From Chaenocephalus aceratus (taxonomy: Eukaryota > Chordata > Actinopteri > Perciformes > Channichthyidae): a DNA stretch of 64,000 nucleotides. This document shows positions 26,791-38,858 of the stretch, piece by piece (positions within the stretch are counted from its first letter, which is position 1; every line of letters begins with the position of its first letter). Under the pieces are notes generated by a model. The model worked only from the letters and a program-made list of their open reading frames with translations, did no database searches and had not been told where the DNA came from. The stretch lies in contig CM043801.1 in the NCBI GenBank assembly GCA_023974075.1, forward strand, positions 21,755,236-21,819,235, in the 5' to 3' direction. Position numbers and translations under genes: made by a program.

Positions 26791-29700
26791 TTAAATAAAT
26801 GCAGTGCACATTCTAAGGTGGAAATGCTCTGCTGAACAGCACAATGTTTGTACATCCTTAAGATAACCATTTGGGTATTAAGCTAATAACCGTTCCGTTC
26901 AGGGGACGTTTAACACAATGCTGCTTGGCCCAGCTGTCCTTAAAGCCTTTTAATTAGAGACTAAATCAATTAAAGCGTCGTCACTGTGGAAACCACTGTC
27001 AGGCTGCTTAAGAATTGTTGATTGGCTGCCGTCCAATGCAGTTTGTTGGCTTGTTTTGACAATGTCGGAACGGCAGAACAGAAACTCTTCGTGTCACTTC
27101 TTTGTGTTGAAATGTCACCTTAATTGTCGTATTCCAGCAGCATAGTGAAGAAGTAAATATATAATTTGTCCTGGCACAGTAACTACAGGAAGAGAGATAC
27201 GCCATGTTCCAATATGAGTAACAAAGAGTGTTGAATTCATAATATGCAGTGCATTTTCTCTCCCTCTATCTACTTTGTGATTGACAGTTGCTGCACTGAG
27301 GACCAGCTCTGAGTTTGAATGAGTGTTTTAAAGCAGTATCCTGTAGAGTAGAAGCAGAACACACATTATATGCTGCTATAAGATGTGCAAGTTCATTTTA
27401 GATAAACATAATATTATAACTGAACACAATATGTTCTAGCATAAAAGGACTCAGGACACTTACATGAACAAGAGAGTGGATTTGAGACAACACAGTATGG
27501 TCTATTATTGTAGTCAAAAGCCTAAGAAACTTTCAAAAATGTGTACTCATGATCCATCACACATGGTACACTGAAGAAAGTGGCTGTACTATTTAAATTG
27601 CCTTCTCTCTCTGACATGTAACACAATGACTTTCACGAGGCTGTTGTGTTAGATTCAGATGAGTCTATTGATAGAAAGAAAAGAGAAAGAAAGACATGCT
27701 TTTGGTAAAAAACATTCGACTGTCAATCAGACTGTCACGTCTACCTCTTCCAAACTTATTTCACCTGTTGTTGCATTTAAGTCGAGTGTAGCAAAGAATA
27801 TTGAGAAATCTATTAGTGGATAAATGGCTGTATCAGCCTCTTGTATGATACAATTCAATATCATCAGCATCTATCTAAAGTGTGTCTGATAATGGTCGGA
27901 CTCAAACGTTTGACAATTTGGCTAATTTAAACATTTTTGTTGAAAATATTTCAAGGTCACATGATTACATGTATGGACACCAGAGTATAAAGTGCCTTGC
28001 CTTCAGACATTTTAATTCAGAAACTAACAGTATTAGCCCTGAATCAAGAGTGTTGCAACTTGCCTTCGAATTCTAATATTGCAACGCATGTGCCAAGTAA
28101 AAACAAACAGATAATGACACACTGACAAGAAAGAAAGACGGCGGGAAATAAACAGAGAAAAATGGGAGTAATAGTTATAGTGAGAGAGTTGTGCAAACAG
28201 GTGAAGGGGCTAACGGGGAGATGGTGACAACAAAATAAGTCTTTATGCTCGAGGCTTGCTTCGAAATTACTCTGGCTTCTAAAGACAAATGAGGTAATGC
28301 TTAGAATATAATTTCTCCTCTCACCCTGCCAACTCATTTTCCTCTTTCTTTCTCTTCTAAAGCATTCCTCAGACAGAGGATGATGGGGCAGGTTTAAGAG
28401 CATCAGGGGCTGAATTATTTCCTTACCTCCTGAAGAAGTTGGAATATAGAAACGGCTGAAAGAGAGAGTGTGTGTGTGTCTGTTTCGGTGTATTATGTGG
28501 GATGCTGCTGTCAAACTAGTGGAACAGGATTATAAATCAGAACCTTTGTATGCCCACATCGAGACATGTGCTATTTTTCTTCACTGAAACGTTGAAACTG
28601 AATCACTTCATTGAGGGCAGTTGTGGTGAAAACTCCATTTGTGGACAGAGAGAAGGAAAGGAATAGGAAAACCCAGAGGAGACTCAAGGAAAAAATGACG
28701 GTGGCAAATATGTGTAATGTCTGCAGAAGTCCATCCAACTTTTTTAATTCAAATGATGTCCATTCTGTCATATACTGTGAAGGCTTATAATGATTATGTG
28801 TAAAAGCCAATATCAACTGAGCAACAGATTAAGCATGTACTTAATGTGTAAGTGTGTCGGTATACATACAGGCTGCAAACAAAGTTAACTTCTGGAACAG
28901 ATATGAGGTATTGTTTGAGTGGATTAATGGCGCACGTTGTGGCCAAACCATTTTCCAACAGTTCTCAATTGTTTGATAGACTTTGACTGGAAGATAAAGA
29001 ATGTTTTGGACTGGACACCAATGGTAGATGTCAGAGTCTAGACTACAGCAATAGCCTCCCTTGCCATTAACAACAAGGAAAATAAAATTCATTCAAAAAT
29101 AAATGTGAAAATCAAAGATGTAAAAAAAGTGAGCCAAGTACTTTTCTACTGTTGCCATGGTTAAAGTTGAAGCCAGAAAAAACCATTATTCCAAAGCTTA
29201 CAGCACATATTTGTCTCGTTGACTTTTAGATGTGAAATCTATATCGCTCTAAAGGCAATGAAAAGATAAGGTTTAACTCTCAATACCACCGAGCAAACAA
29301 AAATCTGCTGACCTCAGTTATCCTAGAAAAACAGCTCAAGCAAATAAAAAAAATATGAATATGCAGTACTGTATGCTAGGACCAAATTCAACTTCTTGAA
29401 AAAGAATGTACAGTAAGCCAGACTCAGGTTTCACTCTGCTACTTGTAATAATCATATGTTAATGTAAAAGTTTGCCAGAACGCTCAGAGTAAAATAACAA
29501 AATGGCTAAGTTTGTTTGCAATTGCACAATGCATGTTGGACATCATTTAGAGTAGGAGAACAGACCAAATAGTTTATCGAACAGGATCGTTTTTATTTTT
29601 GAACAGGCCACATGGTTGTCCTTTCTGCAACCAAAACAAATCAGTTCTTCGTAGGCCAATTGTCTAACTTTCCACCAAATGTTGTGAAATCTGAAAAACT

Positions 29701-30969
29701 GCTTCTACTTATGAAAATAAAAAATAACATTTCCCAAGAGTTCTGAGTAATTCTGGTTGTTGAACGTTTTTTAAACAAAGACAGAGCCCACGCCCCTGCG
29801 CTGCAAGCTAGTACAAGTCGATGTTCTTGCTAACAGTTGTTGACACTTTTTGGCAATGACCTCGTGTAACCCTCATGAGTCAATCACGACGAACCGCTAT
29901 AGCGTTGGGCTGTCACACACTGCTCCTGTCAGAATCTGACTGGGACAGATTGTGTTTGTGTAACGTGTGAACGAGTGAATAAACTCTGGCTTTTGTTTGG
30001 CAAATCATGGAAATGTTAAAAAAACGTATGACCGTTTGAATGACATCAGTGGCTTTCTGGAAACATGTTCCAACAGCTACCTCGCTGCTGAAAAGTATTT
30101 TCAGTGAGCGATGTGGGGGTCAACAGGTTTGAAGGATTCTGCTGCTTTCTATCCATGTTGGGCTACAGAAGGCCGCATCACAAAAGGTTTACAGAGCCCC
30201 ATGCCCCAAATAAACCCTGGGGAGGTGGGTGATTGTTTGGTTACTGTGTTTCTTCTTTCTGTCTGTTCACAGTTAGTCGTTTTTACATACCCATCAAACT
30301 GATATTTATCTTTGCATGCTCAAGGACCAATACTGGTTGGGGGGGATACTAGATTTTCTAGAAATCTGTTTTTATTTACCATCATTAAATATTAAACTAA
30401 CTCCTAACTCCTTTAACAGGCCGTTAAGGAAGCAATTGATTAACTAATGCTTCAGTTTGCAATCTAGTTTCTGCTAAGAATTAGCAATGATTCCTTTCCA
30501 GATTTGCAAGCCTACAGTAGGTAAGCCTCAAACCCCAGTCCAGTAGTCCTGGTATTTTTTCCATCAACCCGATGCCTCTGGTGGAGGGCTCAAAGTGCTG
30601 GGCGGTGGTGTAGAGAGAGAGAGACATTCCCCGCCTACTGTAGGTTGCGAAAGGAGATAAATATATTTATTCAGTCCCTATTTATTCAATATCAACCTCA
30701 TGTTTATGTGTGTAATGCCAAAAGAAATGCAAAAAACACGAACAAACATCGCTTCAGGCTGCAGTTACACCCTTGAAAAGCAGTTGAGAAGCAAGCCTGC
30801 ACTGAGCCGGTGCAGACTTCATGTTAAGATGAAAACGTTGCAGAGATGTGCAAGTCAAAGACGTAGGGTTTACAATTGTGGTAAGACTTCATTCAATGAT
30901 TAATTAGATTAGTTTTCTTTACAGACAACTGGCAGACATCTACACTCGCCTGAGTCCACCTTGCTTGTG

Positions 30970-31018
30970 TGAAAACAGTTTCATGTACCATCAGCCACAG
31001 GATATGAAACTGTTTTCA
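30970..31018. repeat. Perfect 15-bp stem with 19-base loop
   Basis: TGAAAACAGTTTCAT at 30970-30984 is exactly complementary to 31004-31018. Pairing does not continue much beyond this. A short inverted repeat from an old palindromic element is as likely as a structured RNA. Confidence 0.75.
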
Positions 31019-34000
31019 AGGGGAAAAACTAAAAACATAATCCCCCTCCTTGCTTAAATAATATTTACTAAATATGTGAAGACACATGAGCCTATAATCC
31101 CTCCTACAGATAATCTTTGGAACACTGTGTTTTACTTATTTTTAACAAATGCACACCACGTCACATTGGAAAGAGGGATTTTCATAAACTTGTGCCAATA
31201 ACAGAAATGGGTCACGTACTTTCTCCACATGAGAAGAATCACTGTCTGCATGGAACTGAAACACATAGGGAGAGTATATTACCCAAAGTGGAAAAACTGT
31301 TACAGTTCACTGGATTTATATTCGCCTTGCATCTAATTATGATGGTAAAATGTTCTGCCTAGATTAGAGTCTGGGTTCACGAAGTTTGGTTGCCAAGCTA
31401 ACACAGCAGCAGCAGCAAGGAGCAGCAGAGCTCCTGTGAAGGCCAGCTCCATCATCTTCTTCAAGTGGAAAGAATCTCTCCCCTCCCTGTGACGGGCTGC
31501 CAGCTCAGCCCGAGCTTTCTTCATCCCTCGACTCCACTAACTCTTTCAAGCTCACACCCTTACAGACTGCTACAGGCATAACACCTACAATATATTATAC
31601 TGTGAAGGCATATTGAAGTGGAAAATAAATACATAGTTTTCTCATTATTAGATGCTTTCAAGGAGTTAAATAACAAGTTTTTCTTTGATAATGTTAAGGG
31701 TCTTATTGAGAGGATGCACAAACTTGCTAATTACTAAACTTCCTAACTCGTTCATTAATTCTGAGTCCCTGCAGATACTGTAGATCTGAGGATCGACTGG
31801 ATCCTCAGATGCAGAGTGTGTGGTACGGTCTCTCTGATGTGGAACCTTGCCGGGCCACTGGCCAAACCAGGCAGCAAAGCAGAAGTCGATCTCATCAATC
31901 ACACACACAACTGGCCTGTCTTTGCTGGACGTTAACGCTGGAGTCTTTCCAACTCTCCATCCACCGCAGCTTTCACCATTTCTACCATCTGCGTATCCGA
32001 CAAATACTAAATACAGGAATAAAGTGTGAAAATGTGTTTTTTCCCACACAGTGTGTCGCCACTAATGTTGCATTTAACCAAGTGCAAATTGACAAACTGA
32101 CAAATGACCTGGCCCTGAGTGCTCGCATGGAAACAGATAGACCATTGTGAAAAAGATCCCCGCCCAAAAACAGCTGGACTCATGGCAGAGAAGCAAGAAT
32201 CTACTTTGAAACATTTATTGTCCGCATTAGCAATATTTACGGGCAGACAGCAAGAGAGCGGGAAAGAGGATATTCAGAGATACACAGGGGAGAACAATAA
32301 CTTGGGCCTACTCACTTAATGGAGCATTTTATAGGAGGTCAAGAGATTTGACTTGTCCTGTGTGCATTTGAGAGTTATTTCCAGCATTTATGTATTGGAT
32401 TGTACATGGAGTTATGTTGAGTGTGTAGGTTTTCTCTGTTATCTTCCACCTTGGAAACAACTGTGGTGTGTGTGTGTGACTCAAATATTATAATGAATAC
32501 CAACACACACACTGCTTTAAGAGGAGAATGCCATGGTAGATGAGGGGTCAGAGTGTGTGATACATCAGCAGCAGTTTCCCAATCCTCTTAGTGCCACAGT
32601 GCTCCGGGTCTACTATTCTCTACTAGTGAAAATACACACGTCTTAACCTCACTAATCCCCGAAATGGAGGTTATTCACACTTGGAAGAGCTCAGATTAGG
32701 AATTCATTGAAAACCCTGTAATACCTTAAATAAAAAAAGAAGAATAAACACGCAATTTAAAGTCAGTCCAGCGTGTCTATTTTGAAGGATATTACTTTCA
32801 GTGAAAATAACGACCCAAACTAGCAGAAGGGATGAAACAACACAAATACAGCAATGAATAATTTAACTTCCATCACTGGTACGAAACATTCAAATGTTTG
32901 ACTCCAAATAGATACTTTGTTACAGTATTCACGACTTTAAAGGACTACCTTCTCAATAATCCTCACTCTCAATGTCTGAAATTAAAAGTGTTTTTTACAA
33001 GGACAAAAACAAAGAATCAAATCTAACAGCTGTTGAAAAGTGTGTTAAATTATTCAATGGGAGACATCTAATCAAATGTATCATTTTACTTTCTGTAAAA
33101 GCTTTTTGTTGTTGTTGTTGTTTTTGTCAGGGTCAGGTTTTTATACGCTGTGTGAGACAACCAGGCTTTGGTATTGTCCTTCTGTTAAATAACTTCTGAT
33201 CAGATGTTTGAAGAATTACACTCATTCAAAGATTTAATCAGTAACACTTTATCATTTTGTTAAATATCAACAGAAGTTTGCAGGTGTTGCTGGTCCATGC
33301 CAAGCACTTGACTGTTACCAAAATGGCAGCTGAGATGTCCGTGCCCCAAATAGACAGCCACGCCGACTTTGTGTATTTGCTGGGAATGCTCCGTACTCTC
33401 AGCTCCGCTAAACTACCCTTAATTATATTTCTAAAGAACAGAGGTGCAGCATTCTAACGCTGAGGGATTGATCACTGAGGACTTGTGGTTATAAAGCTAA
33501 AAAGAACTCTAAACCATCCACACAGTGTCTGCTAATCGCTAGTGCTTTGTCATCCATTTGTCTATATTTGTTTAAGCTAATATAAGTTTCACACAGGCTG
33601 TCCACAATCAATGAGCTGATTCAGTGTCAAACTACAAAGGCAAAACAAAAGCAAACAGTATAACTTAACAATGCTTTTCAAGTATAAACAAACGTACTCA
33701 TGATTGAACTCCATTTACCTTGACAGCCTAAAAGGCACCAAGGGTGTCCAGTGGAGTTTGTACTTTGGAGATGGATCCAGATGGGCTTGCCAAAATCAAT
33801 CTGAATAGGAACTTGTTTTGTGACTCGCCCACCTGGAAGATTCTTATTAAATGGCCATGTCTCTCTCTAAACATCTGTTGAGGGCTCTGCAGCAAGGGTA
33901 AAGGGAGCGGGGGACAAGTGGTGACCTGTGTGCTGGAAAAAGCAGACAGGTGGTATCATTATGCTGATATTTGTCTGGTCTCTTTTGTTGTAAGGCAGTT

Positions 34001-34155
34001 TGGACTGGATGGTGATGATCTGCTATTTTAAGAGAGAGAATGTCATTTTTACTTTAATCACTCGTCAGTTAAAATGTAGTTCAAAGAACAGCGAGGTGGG
34101 AAATAAATGTGGGGTTGTGCTGTGATAAAATTAGGGTGCCTTTAAGCATGTCATA

Positions 34156-36521
34156 CACTCTAAAAACAAATTCAGGTGACCTTTCACCTCCACTTAATTA
34201 AATGCATGGTTGCAAGATAAAAATGTGAGTTAATTGATTTAGATAAACATTTTAAGTTGTGTTGACGTAATAATGTTGGTAATTCCATCAACTTAATATT
34301 GTGTGTAATTTGAACTCTGATGTCTGCGTTAATTGACTTAAAACTAAATTCAAGTTGTAGTAAGTAATGCAATTGGCTTGATAACTTAATTGTTCTACAC
34401 CTTGAGTTAAGGATTTCAAGTCCACTCCCACTTAACATGCCGGGACAAGTTCCCACAGTTAAGAGACATAGAAATATACAAAGGACATTTTAAGGTGAGT
34501 GTCATCTTTTGTCTTTCAAATACAGATAGCCTTGTAGTTGCACTGTATAGGCAATTTCTGTTTGACCAAAATTAGCAGCCTTTGAACTGTGAATAGTTCT
34601 GTGAGAGGATACAAAGTAGTAGAGTGAGAGTAAAAATACTTTGGTTACTATTGTGATATCGCTTTTTATTAAAAATGAATCTCGGTGAAGCAGATCAAGG
34701 ATGCTTCTTGAGGTAGGATCGTTTTTAGAGTTGTCATTGAAATGCAAGTTGTTGGCAGTCGCAGAGAACTATAGCCATCCGCTGCCTTGTCGTGTACCTT
34801 GGAGAAAAGGAAGAGGACCTTTTCAAGGAGTTTAGCGACGTAATTAAAAATCTTGAAATTAAATAAAATCCATGGACACAGTGTAAAAACACAGGACAAA
34901 AGCACTGCTCTCTGTCAGCTACATTTTGAAGCATATTGTACTTTTGGCCACACCCCAATCAATAATATCTTAGCAACGTTCAGCATGGATAGGTGTTGAC
35001 AGCAATGGCATGGGAAAAGGATTGTGTAACATTTGAAAAGTGGCTTCTGCTCTTCACTTAACCAGTTCACATATTGTATGGAACCTGCAAAAAAGATGAG
35101 AAGGTACACTAAAACTTGCACGGTTGTGAGTGACAAAATCTGTTCACATGCATTTAAACACTAAGCAAAGTACTCAAAAGCACCTCTGTGTGTCTTCAGG
35201 ACCACATTGCCATGACGACACACACATGCAGACTCAATAGGTGAAAACAATACCAGCGTTGCTTTAGCAGCTGGTAATAATGGCTCTGAATTCGCTAAGA
35301 GTGACAGTTTAAAAAGTATGCATTACCTAATTCATTATCTCTTATGCGCTAACCTATTATTTAATGTGCTTCAAAAGGACATGAATATCGCCTTCACCAG
35401 TGACCGGTCCACCCCAGGGTCCTGACCATACGATGGCAACCATCGTGGTCGAGGGAAACAAATGACTGAGCAAGCATTCTGCGTTAAATGTGTCATACTG
35501 ATTGAAATAATGACTGTCGGCAGTGTGAACATCTTTGTTACATCTTTGTCAAATGGATGTGTGTGATCTGCAGATGGTGGCCATTGAGAGTTTGTTTGAT
35601 TTGACATATTTGGCACTGGTTTTAAATATGCAAAGGCCTCTAACTTCGTTGTGATGGCAGCATGTATTTGCTGTGTCCCCATTTACCATGGTAATATGGC
35701 TAATGTGTTTATTTATTATTTGTGAGGCAATTTAAATGTATGTTATTTATCTTTTTTTTCAAGATTGAAATGAAGCTCAGCGCAAGTTCTTTCAGGAAGA
35801 CTGGGTGTATATACATTCACTCCGCAGCTGCATATAATCAGCTCATCACAGGCGTTCTCTTTAACCTATTACATTTCACCTCATTCTCCAGCAGCCAATC
35901 AACGTGCTGCAGCCAAACTATAAAATGGTTCTCCTCTCTCCTGCAGTCAGCTGTGATTTCAGGTGTTCATGCACCTTATCATATGGCATGTGTCAATACA
36001 TGTTCAAACAAAATGAATTCTCTCCTGATTGAAACATCATGTGTTGAAATAAACAACTGCAGTTCAAAATAAAAAGTGAATTGCCTAATATTTTTGTTGT
36101 GGAATCAATTAATTCTTTCTTTAAAGGCAAAAACATGAAAAAGCTAAGAAAAAAACTATTGAATACAATATATTTGGAGCAACTTAATTTATAAATGGTT
36201 GTCAACTTAAAAACGTGTGTTCACAATGATGGTAATTAAGTACACACAACTTAAAATTCCTTTTAAATCGTGCGGTAAAACAAGTTGGAGCAACTTAATC
36301 TTTTGAGTAATCAACTTCAAAACTTGTGTTTATGCTACCAATTATCAAGTAAGTGGTAATTAAAAACACCTCTGATTGTAGAGGAAAAGCCTTCTCCCCT
36401 AACTCAAATAACTTTGTTGCTTTAAGACAATTTCATTAGAAGTTGTCTTAACTCAATAAACATCGATGCAAACTGTTGCGTTGATTTTCTTTGTTGAGCC
36501 AAGGCATTTGTTTTTAGAGTG
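34156..36521. mobile_element. 2.37-kb TA-flanked DNA transposon with 16-bp TIRs
   Basis: The ends are perfect 16-bp inverted repeats: CACTCTAAAAACAAAT at 34156-34171 and its reverse complement at 36506-36521. TA sits on both outer sides (34154-34155 and 36522-36523), as expected for a TA target duplication. The subterminal 300-400 bp at each end are AT-rich and carry many copies of CAACTTAA/TTAAGTTG-like words in both orientations. The middle (about 34490-36080) has short minus-strand frames at 34669-34905 and 34915-35136 that do not match a transposase I recognise. It is probably non-autonomous, and the superfamily is unsettled because TA alone suggests Tc1/mariner-like insertion. Confidence 0.75.
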
Positions 36522-36697
36522 TAGGCTTTTAAACCTGAAATGATATTAGACTAAGGATCTAATTCTAATCAAGGCCACTTTCATCTACATGAATCCCGTT
36601 GGATAGCAACAAGGATTATTAATATGCACAGGTGGGAGTCAGGGGGGGGGTTACCTTGGTTGGTTATTGGCTAATGGTTACACAAGCCAAAAAATCA

Positions 36698-36842
36698 GTT
36701 ATTTATTAGACAGACAACAGAGACATATCATTAGCGTGCTGCAGTCTTTTTTGCATTCGTGTACAAGCTTCTGCTCACATTCACACTGACACTCCAGTGG
36801 CGGTTCTAGAGCAATTTTACTGGGGGGGCTGGGGCCAGTTAT
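36698..36842 (+). repeat. Inverted repeat pair, arm A
   Basis: This ~145-bp segment recurs as the reverse complement at 41904-42048. It shares GACAACAGAGA, CATTAGCGTGCTGCAGTC, TACAAGCTTCTGCTCACATT and CAGTGGCGGTTCTAGAGCAA. Differences are few point changes and a 6-bp insertion here. The CAGTGGCGGTTCTAG phrase resembles the terminus of a fish DNA transposon, yet similarity extends about 95 bp beyond it. The homologous unit is therefore larger than that terminus. Confidence 0.85.
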
Positions 36843-38737
36843 ATCACGAGAGGGGCACAATAACAAGCGGGTTAAAAAGACAAAGACAGTATAAAGTAAT
36901 TGTGTAAAATAAACATAAAATACAGTAGTTGATATTTGTATAGGTTTTTATATAAATGGATCAGGACAAAAAGTGAGCAAATCTTTTTTCCTGAAACTTT
37001 CAGAATCTCTTTACACAGAGGGGACACATGTTTATGTATAAAAGACATGAAAAAGTGGATTTTGCATAATAGGTGACCTTTAATATGCATATACTTTAAC
37101 TATGTTAAGTTCCTTGTGTTTATGCAAGTGTGTGAGCACCAACATGGTGAAATATATTTCAGTGGTTGTTTAACTACTCTGGATGTACCTTGGAAAGCCT
37201 GTGACATTATGCAGTTTAACACTCTGTGATCCCTTGCTCTTATCTGGCACAAACATAAAGCTCAGCCGAGCCCTGCCGCCTGGTCTGGATTCAAGGTGCG
37301 CTTTTCAACACTGTCAACAGGACACCCACTCAACTCTGCAAAGTTACCATGACAACAGGGTACTTGACAGCCACCGTGCACAATGGGATGTTGTGGTGGG
37401 ATAGAAATGATCTTAAGCTGTCTGTGGCAGACTGGTGGACAGGCAGACTAAGAGATATATGAGATACAAGATATAAGTGAACCGAGAATGAAAATAAATG
37501 TATGGATGTGAGATGAAGGAAAGGGGATGTTTGCAGAAAACGATAAAGAATTGGCAGAGTAGTAAAAGCAGAAACAGATTAACAGAGAAAGATGACAGAT
37601 TGCAGAGAAGTTTGCTATTTGTACTATAATCTTCGACAGGCAAAAAAGTGCTGAAAGGGTAAAAACAGAGGAAGAAAGAGTGATATAGAGATAGAGAGTG
37701 ATAGATGGCTGGTCTTCTATATGTGGACATCATTTTCAGGGCTACAAAGGGCAGGCAGGCAGAGTGGAACCAAATCCTAGTCCGTTTGTTTCCTCAAATG
37801 GCCTCTAGGGACTTTGTGAAATGGCCCTTTTCTTCTTGGGCCTTTTCAGCTCTAAACCACATCTACATGACAAACAGTGTCACTTTGAAGCTGCCTGTGT
37901 CATCTCTGCCTATCTGTCACTCATTCCTGACCTTTTGCTCCCGTCTCTTATCTTTCTTTTTTTGCTTTCCACAGTAATTCACTTTTTCTTTGTCACTGTC
38001 TCCATTTCTCCCTTTATCCTTTTCATTCGTCTTTGATATCTGCCTCTGCGCTCAAAACAAGTCTTTAGATCTGAGAAAAATGGCAAGGACATTTTAGAAC
38101 TTCAAGGGTTATATTGGCAGTGGCGTTTAATTAGACAACAATTTATTCAATTCAGTTTGTAGAGTCGCTGGTTACATAATCCCATAGTTGACTCACATCA
38201 ATACCAGCATGTTAAAAACAAAGAAACATTTTATTGTTATTAAAATGATCATTGCTTAACTTCTCTATACAACTAAGCCTGTACAGTTAATGAATGTTGT
38301 TTTTTATTTGTGTGAAGAATAAATGAGCCTATATTTGATATGATAAAGTGATATTAGATCGTTACATAGACACAAGCATTTCGGACTACTAACAACTATT
38401 GACCTGTTTCAGTGTGAAGACCATTTTAATAATAGAGAACAATTGTTCTTTTGCAAATACACTTAAAATGGCCATTATTATTAACCATCTGAACCTGTAA
38501 TGACTTTTGATGCCTGCATTTTACTGAATCTTGCTATCCACTTTAAACAAGGCAACAGGGAACAGGGTCTAATAAGGTAACACATGATCTCTACTTGTTT
38601 GTACATGTGTAGTAATGGCAGTGAGCCCCTGAGCATTCAGATATTATTTGTGACATATGGAAGAAGAAACACATTTGTTTAGGTGAATGCTATGACTTTA
38701 TAACTGATGAGAGATTTATTCATGCTGATCATCTTAC

Positions 38738-38858
38738 CTGGTTGAAGAGCTCTAACCTCTCCTTGACCTCGGCCAGTGTAGGGTTTGGGCTGCGAACTTT
38801 GACCTCTGGGTTTTGCCTCTGGGCGTGCAGACCGTTTCCTACAACTCTTCCAGTATAG
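38738..38858 (-). CDS. gpc5: Glypican-5, third-from-last exon (end of core domain)
   Basis: The 121-bp exon reads on the minus strand. A pyrimidine-rich tract ends in ttattatag, and the donor after the final CAG is gtaagat. The first base completes a codon from an upstream exon outside the recognised sequence. The following 40 codons are open and start YTGRVVGNGL, continue HAQRQNPEVKVRSPNP, and end VKERLELFNQ in phase 0, matching the next exon. Glypicans carry the phrase (V)xGxGLxxQxxNPEV just after the conserved Cys-Trp-Asn-Gly segment. The VVGNG and NPEVKV words point to the GPC5 branch rather than GPC1/4/6, which read LANQINNPEV. The segment belongs to the C-terminal helical part of the extracellular core. 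Inverted repeats lie 1.9 kb and 3.0 kb either side. Confidence 0.88.

Larger units (their letters stand above)
24059..38737 (-). other. Intron of gpc5 (~14.7 kb)
   Basis: It is bounded by the donor gtaagat at the left edge of the exon at 38738-38858 and the acceptor ending at 24059-24060. It holds two degenerate dispersed repeats near 25.4 and 26.6 kb, a perfect 15-bp hairpin, an open, possibly decayed coding stretch near 31.4-32.0 kb, a 2.37-kb TA-flanked element and one arm of an inverted repeat. Elsewhere (for example 27000-30900 and 32200-34100) I see no recognisable feature. Confidence 0.75.

Noticed and set aside
28044..28514. 156-codon minus-strand frame
   Set aside because: Composition is that of random AT-rich DNA, with no recognisable family or flanking splice sites.
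29785..29985. Possible solo LTR with late AATAAA
   Set aside because: CpGs and a poly(A) hexamer are present, but no TG...CA ends or flanking duplication could be seen.
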